Origin: Paenibacillus xylanivorans
GTDB lineage: Bacteria; Bacillota; Bacilli; Paenibacillales; Paenibacillaceae
NCBI RefSeq assembly: GCF_001280595.1
Contig: NZ_LITU01000036.1
Location: 272,904-331,248, forward strand
Reading direction: 5' to 3'
Length of the DNA: 58,345 nt
Position 1 is the stretch's first letter. Each line of letters opens with the position of its first letter. Below are positions 53,791-58,345 of the stretch, piece after piece. A model generated the notes under the pieces. The model did no database searches, was not told the DNA's origin, and worked only from the letters and a program-made list of their open reading frames with translations. Both the position numbers and the translations under genes were made by a program.

Positions 53791-55233
53791 TTGAAAAAAA
53801 TCACCCAGATCACACTGGCCGCTCTGCTCGCCGCTCCAGTTACACTCGGCAGTCTCAGCTTGCCCGCTTCGGCATCCGCAGCATCGGCTAATCCCTCCGG
53901 ACAAACTACCTCGCAGGCTGTGAAAGGACCGGTAGCACAAGCTCCAGCAGTCTATACCGAGAGCGCAGCCGATTACGCCCAATTCCTGCAAGCCAAATAC
54001 AATATCCAATTGCCGCAACAGTTAACCAAGGGTGACTTCATCAAAGCGATTGCTGCCATTCTTGATGCCGATCAAGCTACTCCTGCTACAGATGAAGCAA
54101 GTGACAGTGAAACTAAGGCCCCTGCCTTTACTGATCTGAGCTCGAATGACTCTGCGTATAAAGCTGCTGTTTCCTTATATAACAACGACATCCTATCCGG
54201 TACGGAAGTGCGTGCCAATGACAAACTGAGCACTTATGCTGCTGTCTTCATCGCAGTCAAAGCAGCCGGATTCAAAGAGCTGGCATATACATACCCTGAA
54301 GACAAAACAGCGAAGGCACTTGCAAAACTGGGCATTAGCTCAAGTCGCGTTCAGGGACAAGCTGCGCAGGAACTGGCCGCTGCCATTGATACCGGTCTGA
54401 TCCCAGAAAGCCTGTACCCCGCTCTCCGTAAGGGCGGCGAAGCAAGTTCTGATTTTTCTAACATATTGCTTGGACGGGTATTGACCAGTCAGGGCAAATA
54501 TAAAAATGAAATTGGCCGTTCCGGCGATGCTGACATTTACTCCAAATTGTATGCCGCCTATCGCACTGCTGATTTAATAGAAGCCCCAGAACTTCGGACC
54601 ATTGTGGATCAAGCTCTGCGGAATGATCTCGTCACAGGTTACAATCTTAAGGACAGTCGCTTTGATTCCAACTTCATTGATGAACTGACTTTAACTTACG
54701 GACATGATGATATTAAGCACGCGGTGCAATTAATTGGACTGTTGCGCAGTGAAGGCATCGATACCGACGTACAGTTTCAGCCGAAAACATCTGCCTTCAT
54801 CTATTTGAAGGAATGGGGGGAGCCCAAAGAAACGCCGGATTACAAAGTAACCCAGATTGAGAATGGCAACTACATTGCCTATGCCAAAGAATATGACATT
54901 CAGTTCGAATTCAATAACACAGCGGATAAAGCCCGCTTCGACGACATCATATTGAAGTATGCCAAAAAGAATAGCGATGACACCTCTGCCTTAATTTATG
55001 CTTCATGGTGGCAGCCACTGTATTATTCATCAACCGCTCTGGCGGAATATCCAGTCATCGCCAACAATAAAATTTCGCTTGGCAACTATTATGCACAATC
55101 TTTCTCCCTTAAAGAGAATTCCAAGGCAATTCAGGAAGGATTCCGTAAGCTGGCCCCTGATGCGGACATTTCCAGTTACACCTTCTGGGTTGACCACCCG
55201 TTCTTCAATTATCTGAATGGGGAATCGGAATAA
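53791..55233 (+). CDS. Secreted protein with a degenerate SLH-like region
   Basis: 480 residues from a TTG at 53791 with GAGGAGG eight bases upstream; the longer frame to 53587 has no ribosome site. Signal peptide LKKITQITLAALLAAPVTLG... with cleavage after ASA. Residues ~55-200 resemble one or two weak S-layer-homology modules (LTKGDFIKAIAAIL; FTDLSSNDSAYKAAVSLYNNDILSG). The rest (~200-480) is unrecognised; it ends in a compact WVDHPFFNYLNGESE. No enzymatic motif seen. Possibly cell-wall-associated. Confidence 0.75.
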   Translation: MKKITQITLAALLAAPVTLGSLSLPASASAASANPSGQTTSQAVKGPVAQAPAVYTESAADYAQFLQAKYNIQLPQQLTKGDFIKAIAAILDADQATPATDEASDSETKAPAFTDLSSNDSAYKAAVSLYNNDILSGTEVRANDKLSTYAAVFIAVKAAGFKELAYTYPEDKTAKALAKLGISSSRVQGQAAQELAAAIDTGLIPESLYPALRKGGEASSDFSNILLGRVLTSQGKYKNEIGRSGDADIYSKLYAAYRTADLIEAPELRTIVDQALRNDLVTGYNLKDSRFDSNFIDELTLTYGHDDIKHAVQLIGLLRSEGIDTDVQFQPKTSAFIYLKEWGEPKETPDYKVTQIENGNYIAYAKEYDIQFEFNNTADKARFDDIILKYAKKNSDDTSALIYASWWQPLYYSSTALAEYPVIANNKISLGNYYAQSFSLKENSKAIQEGFRKLAPDADISSYTFWVDHPFFNYLNGESE

Positions 55234-55280
55234 ACAGAACATCTGCCAAGTGAATTAAAACTCACATTTTGACATAATAT

Positions 55281-55345
55281 AAAGCCGTCTTTACCGAACT
55301 TTCCCATGGATTCGACCCATTGGTTCGTAAAGGCGGTTTTTTATT
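55281..55345 (+). terminator. Terminator of the secreted-protein gene
   Basis: Long stem AAAGCCG-CTTTAC-GAAC/GTTC-GTAAAG-CGG with a 23-base loop region and T6. Confidence 0.85.
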
Positions 55346-55472
55346 TATTTTTTTGCAAATTTCTTCTCAAAAAAATAATTACCCTTGCAGGATTTACCAG
55401 TAAAAGGTCGAATAACATAGGTACACAAACACGCAATTACATTTACACATATCTGTAAGACAGGAGTTAATC

Positions 55473-56105
55473 ATGGTATACGACGGCATTCTGCTCGGCT
55501 TGATCGTTGGACTGTTCCGGGGAGGATTTCGGTATGGTCTCCACCAGTTTGCAGCTCTCAAGCTGCGAGGCGGATGGATATTCCCGCTGTTGCTGCTGGC
55601 CCAGTTCTTCATCTTTTTCTTGCAGGAAAGGCTTGAATGGGTTGCATCCATCAACGGCTACCTGTTTGCTGCCGTTTATGTCACAGGTTTAGCATTTTTG
55701 TGGCTTAATCGACGTTACAAGGGTTTTACGCTGATCTGGATCGGTGTTTTTCTCAATTTTATCGTCATGGCGGTAAATGGTGGGCGTATGCCAGTTTCCG
55801 TGGATGCCTCCGCTGTTCTTGGGCCCTATTATGTGGATATGCTGCGTGAAGGCGGAGCGGTATCAAAGCACTATATGATGGATGCTTCCACACATCTTTC
55901 ATTCCTAGGTGATATCATCCCGCTGTCCAGCCCTTATCCGCGGACCCAGGTGATCAGCATCGGCGATGTGGTCATGAACATTGGCATATTCCTGTTTATC
56001 CAGTACATGATGGTGAATCGAACCGGAGAAGCTGTGCAGCCAGTGAATTCCATCAGGCCTGAAGAGATTCGGACAGACTCCAAGGAAGGGAGGTCTTTTC
56101 CATGA
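55473..56105 (+). CDS. DUF5317 membrane protein
   Basis: 210 residues, about five membrane segments. GILLGLIVGLFRGG at the start, NGGRMPVS in the middle (NFIVMAVNGGRMPVSVDA) and HLSFLGDIIPL-PYP-TQVISIGDVVMNIGIFLFIQ are the DUF5317 signature, seen mostly in Firmicutes. Function unknown. Overlaps a 34-codon gene at its stop. Confidence 0.85.
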   Translation: MVYDGILLGLIVGLFRGGFRYGLHQFAALKLRGGWIFPLLLLAQFFIFFLQERLEWVASINGYLFAAVYVTGLAFLWLNRRYKGFTLIWIGVFLNFIVMAVNGGRMPVSVDASAVLGPYYVDMLREGGAVSKHYMMDASTHLSFLGDIIPLSSPYPRTQVISIGDVVMNIGIFLFIQYMMVNRTGEAVQPVNSIRPEEIRTDSKEGRSFP

Positions 56106-56206
56106 AAAAATTCGAAGGTATTAAATATTCCCGTCTCGTCATCAACGCAATCATCGTAGCTTCTGTCGTTGTAGCATTGACTTCGGGATACAAGCTGGGC
56201 GGCTAG
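56102..56206 (+). CDS. 34-residue single-pass membrane peptide
   Basis: ATG at 56102 overlaps the DUF5317 stop (ATGA), with GGGAGG eight bases upstream; stop TAG at 56204-56206, then a terminator. Sequence begins MKKFEGIKYSRLVINAIIVA and continues SVVVALTSGYKLGG: positive N-terminus, one hydrophobic helix, short tail. Translational coupling and the following terminator make it a convincing last gene of the operon. Function unknown; maybe a partner of the DUF5317 protein. Confidence 0.75.
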   Translation: MKKFEGIKYSRLVINAIIVASVVVALTSGYKLGG

Positions 56207-56230
56207 TACATATACTCGCCAACCAAGACA

Positions 56231-56257
56231 AACAGGCTGCCAGCGGCCTGTTTTTTC
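56231..56257 (+). terminator. Terminator of the DUF5317 operon
   Basis: ACAGGC/GCCTGT with inner GC pairs, T6 run. Confidence 0.88.
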
Positions 56258-56358
56258 TTTCTGGATTTTTGGGAGGTAACTTGTTATGTTATACATCAAT
56301 ATAGTACAAGCCGATATATTCACATCAAGAGCAGACTAAACCAAGCAGGAGAATTTTT

Positions 56359-58191
56359 ATGAACTTTATTCGTAACCTTATCCATAAAGCAGATCGGAGC
56401 AGCATGTATGTCGTGTTGCTGAGCTGCACCGGCATCGGTATTTTTCTGTATATGAACAAGTTGTCTTATCTCCATCTATCCTCTGATGAATGGGTGATGG
56501 TATACACGATGCTCGGTGCGGCGCTGATTTTGGATTACTTCACGTTTCAAATTCCGCCCAAAGGCAATCAGCAATCCATGGACTCTTCCGTGTACCTCGC
56601 CTGTATCTTCATGTTTGGTGGTGCATTCAGTCTGTCTGTACTGCTGCCCGTTTCCCTCATTCTGTTAATCAAGGATCGCAAACTCACCTGGTGGAAACAT
56701 ATCGTCAATTTCAGCATTTATAGCCTCATGATTGCTGGAGCGGCTTATGTATTTACTTGGACTGGAGGAATTCCGGGAGCACTGGATGGATATAACCTGC
56801 TGCCCTATTTTGCGGCACTTGCAGCCTACTTCATCATTAATACAATCACGCTTGGCCTGTTCTTTCATTTCTCAACAAAGGATGCATTACAGCAGATGAA
56901 GCGTGTTTTCGTTACCGAATCACTGCTCGTCTATTTATGTACATTGATTTTGGCGCTTGTGCTGACCATTCTCGTTGTGCATAACGGCGTTCTGGGCCTG
57001 CTGCTCTACCTCAGTCTTAGCATTCTGCTATCGCATGCGTTCAAACAGCTGTTTGTGATGTATCAGAGTATTGAGGAAAAGGCGAATACGGATCAACGAA
57101 CAGGTTTGTTTAACCACAGTCATTTTGAAAGTATGCTGGAGAGCGAGCTTGGTAACGCCCGTTCCCAGGGAACCCCGCTTTCGCTAGGACTCATCGATAT
57201 TGATGATTTCAAAAAATACAACGACCGCTTCGGTCATCTTCAAGGTGACAGCCTGCTGGCTCTTCTCGGAGATTTCCTCAGTCGGAAGACGGAAGGCAGT
57301 CCGGTAACCGCCTTTCGTTATGGTGGAGAAGAGTTCACCCTGCTCATGCCAGGCATCGATCTGGACGAGGCTTATGCGTTCATGAACAAGCTGCGCAAGC
57401 AGCTGAACGACACACCTTTTGAAGGAGTTGAAGTGTTTCCACACGGTTGTCTCTCCTTTTCCGGGGGTGTTGCACGTTATGAGGTTGATATGTACAACAA
57501 GTCACAACTTGTGGATCAGGCGGATAAAGCGCTGTATTATGCCAAGAAACAAGGCAAAAACAATGTGCATCGCCACGGCAGCAATGACGGCATGGAGCAT
57601 GAGATTGATCTGGTGCAGGATGTGCGCGATATTGAGCAACAGCTCAACTTGTTCAGATATAAGGATATGGATACATTCAAACATTCCAAACGCGTATATA
57701 AGTATGCTCTCGATGTAAGTGAGTTGCTGGAGCTCGACAATGTAGAGAAGCGCAATTTTGTACTGGGCGCACTGATTCATGATATCGGAAAGCTCGAAAT
57801 TCCGTGGTCCATCCTGAATAAGAAAGAAAAGCTTACCGCTGAGGAATGGGAAACAATCAAGGGCCATGTCACCTGGGGCAAAAAGATGGCCTTGACCAAC
57901 GAGCGTTTTGCCGATCTCATTCCCTATATCGAATTGCATCATGAACGGTATGACGGGGCAGGCTATCCCTATGGTCTGAAAGGCTGTGAGATTCCACGGT
58001 TGTGCCGGATGCTCACGGTGATTGATTCCTTTGATGCAATGACGACGGAGCGACCGTATCAGGAAACGAAAAATGTGGATCAAGCGATCAAGGAACTGCA
58101 GATGTGCTCCGGTTCACAGTTCGATCCCGAGCTAGCCGAGTTGTTCATCCGATATATTCAGAAACGGACGGTGCAACAACAACTTTTGTAA
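56359..58191 (+). CDS. Membrane protein with GGDEF and HD-GYP domains (c-di-GMP metabolism)
   Basis: 610 residues. N-terminal seven or eight membrane segments (~15-235) form an unassigned sensor. GGDEF domain ~240-400: DQRTGLFNHSHFE, GLIDIDDFKKYNDRFGH and active-site FRYGGEEF; the usual inhibitory RxxD before GGEEF is absent (RKTEGSPVTA). HD-GYP domain ~420-600: HSKRVYKYAL, LIHDIGKLEIP, IKGHVTWG, HHERYDGAGYPYG. It could make and break c-di-GMP in response to a membrane signal. Together with the EAL protein at 15046 it shows c-di-GMP signalling in this organism. Confidence 0.95.
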   Translation: MNFIRNLIHKADRSSMYVVLLSCTGIGIFLYMNKLSYLHLSSDEWVMVYTMLGAALILDYFTFQIPPKGNQQSMDSSVYLACIFMFGGAFSLSVLLPVSLILLIKDRKLTWWKHIVNFSIYSLMIAGAAYVFTWTGGIPGALDGYNLLPYFAALAAYFIINTITLGLFFHFSTKDALQQMKRVFVTESLLVYLCTLILALVLTILVVHNGVLGLLLYLSLSILLSHAFKQLFVMYQSIEEKANTDQRTGLFNHSHFESMLESELGNARSQGTPLSLGLIDIDDFKKYNDRFGHLQGDSLLALLGDFLSRKTEGSPVTAFRYGGEEFTLLMPGIDLDEAYAFMNKLRKQLNDTPFEGVEVFPHGCLSFSGGVARYEVDMYNKSQLVDQADKALYYAKKQGKNNVHRHGSNDGMEHEIDLVQDVRDIEQQLNLFRYKDMDTFKHSKRVYKYALDVSELLELDNVEKRNFVLGALIHDIGKLEIPWSILNKKEKLTAEEWETIKGHVTWGKKMALTNERFADLIPYIELHHERYDGAGYPYGLKGCEIPRLCRMLTVIDSFDAMTTERPYQETKNVDQAIKELQMCSGSQFDPELAELFIRYIQKRTVQQQLL

Positions 58192-58222
58192 CGCTCACCG
58201 GATATCCCCTGATAAAACCAAA

Positions 58223-58261
58223 AGCGCTACCCCCGGTCTGATCGGGGATAGCGCCATTTTC
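58223..58261 (+). terminator. Terminator after the GGDEF/HD-GYP gene
   Basis: AGCGCTA-CCCCG/CGGGG-TAGCGC stem with one mismatch, then ATTTTC. Confidence 0.75.
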
Positions 58262-58345
58262 ATGTTCATCATGGAATGGATCATGCACCAGATTACTTCA
58301 TTCTTGTGCAGATTCTGCGTTATCGAGTGGTATTCATCTCGTATG

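Noticed and set aside
58197..58345. Minus-strand frame open from the right edge to about 58197
   Set aside because: It would have to read through the terminator at 58223-58261, and the short sequence matches nothing; could be the tail of a gene but cannot be supported.

Overview
The window looks like chromosomal DNA of a low-to-mid GC Gram-positive, most likely Paenibacillus or a close relative. Reasons: strong AAGGAGG-type ribosome binding sites, frequent TTG/GTG starts, Bacillus-type control elements (tandem glycine riboswitch, T-box, TPP riboswitch, PhoP box, CsoR operators) and families common in Paenibacillaceae (DUF5317, lipobox binding proteins, a secreted nucleotidase with a LysM anchor). 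I see no rRNA, tRNA, CRISPR array, insertion sequence or prophage. It reads as core and niche-adaptation chromosome, with two damaged genes.

Layout. 1-1.9 kb: a cut-off PadR regulator and an ABC-2-type membrane protein behind a promoter carrying two PadR-like operators. 2.0-4.1 kb: sdaAB-sdaAA (L-serine dehydratase) behind a tandem glycine riboswitch. 4.4-6.8 kb: an MFS exporter and an APH-fold kinase. 7.0-10.8 kb: pstSCAB with a four-repeat PhoP box, followed by arsB. 12.7-18.6 kb: a chemoreceptor, an EAL protein and a secreted cyclic nucleotide phosphodiesterase/nucleotidase. 19.0-26.1 kb: a frameshifted flavin-binding stress protein, a Nudix hydrolase, pxpBCA (5-oxoprolinase) and a string of small enzymes (histidine phosphatase, DinB-like, DUF952, GNAT, DUF2809, GrpB). 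26.2-28.2 kb: a secreted Ig-like protein, a small unknown gene and the C-terminal remnant of a nucleotidyltransferase-like gene.

28.2-37.6 kb: T-box-controlled serS, a GlcP-like MFS transporter, DUF2798, VOC and SDR genes, then a TPP-riboswitch operon for thiamine-pyrimidine uptake (thiY, a thiamine-binding protein, thiX, thiZ) followed by a TatD hydrolase. 37.7-40.5 kb: nitroreductase, TetR regulator and a second ABC-2-type protein paralogous to the first, with two TetR-like operators at its start site. 40.7-44.1 kb: the copper module csoR-copZ-copA with two CsoR operators. 44.2-47.2 kb: GNAT, a small acidic protein, and divergent EamA exporter and LysR genes. 47.4-53.6 kb: a nucleoside ABC importer (nupNOPQ) with a nucleoside phosphorylase and a sulfite-oxidase-like molybdoenzyme. 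53.8-58.2 kb: a secreted protein, DUF5317 with an overlapping 34-residue membrane peptide, and a GGDEF/HD-GYP signalling protein.

Functional themes: phosphate scavenging beside arsenite efflux; glycine/serine overflow control; nucleoside and thiamine-precursor salvage; copper homeostasis; and two parallel drug-responsive membrane proteins under repressors of different families. The most interesting items are the glycine riboswitch on serine dehydratase, the paired operator architectures of the two paralogous permeases, the CsoR with a His/Cys-rich N-terminal extension, the nested inverted repeat at 47246-47371, and the two damaged genes.
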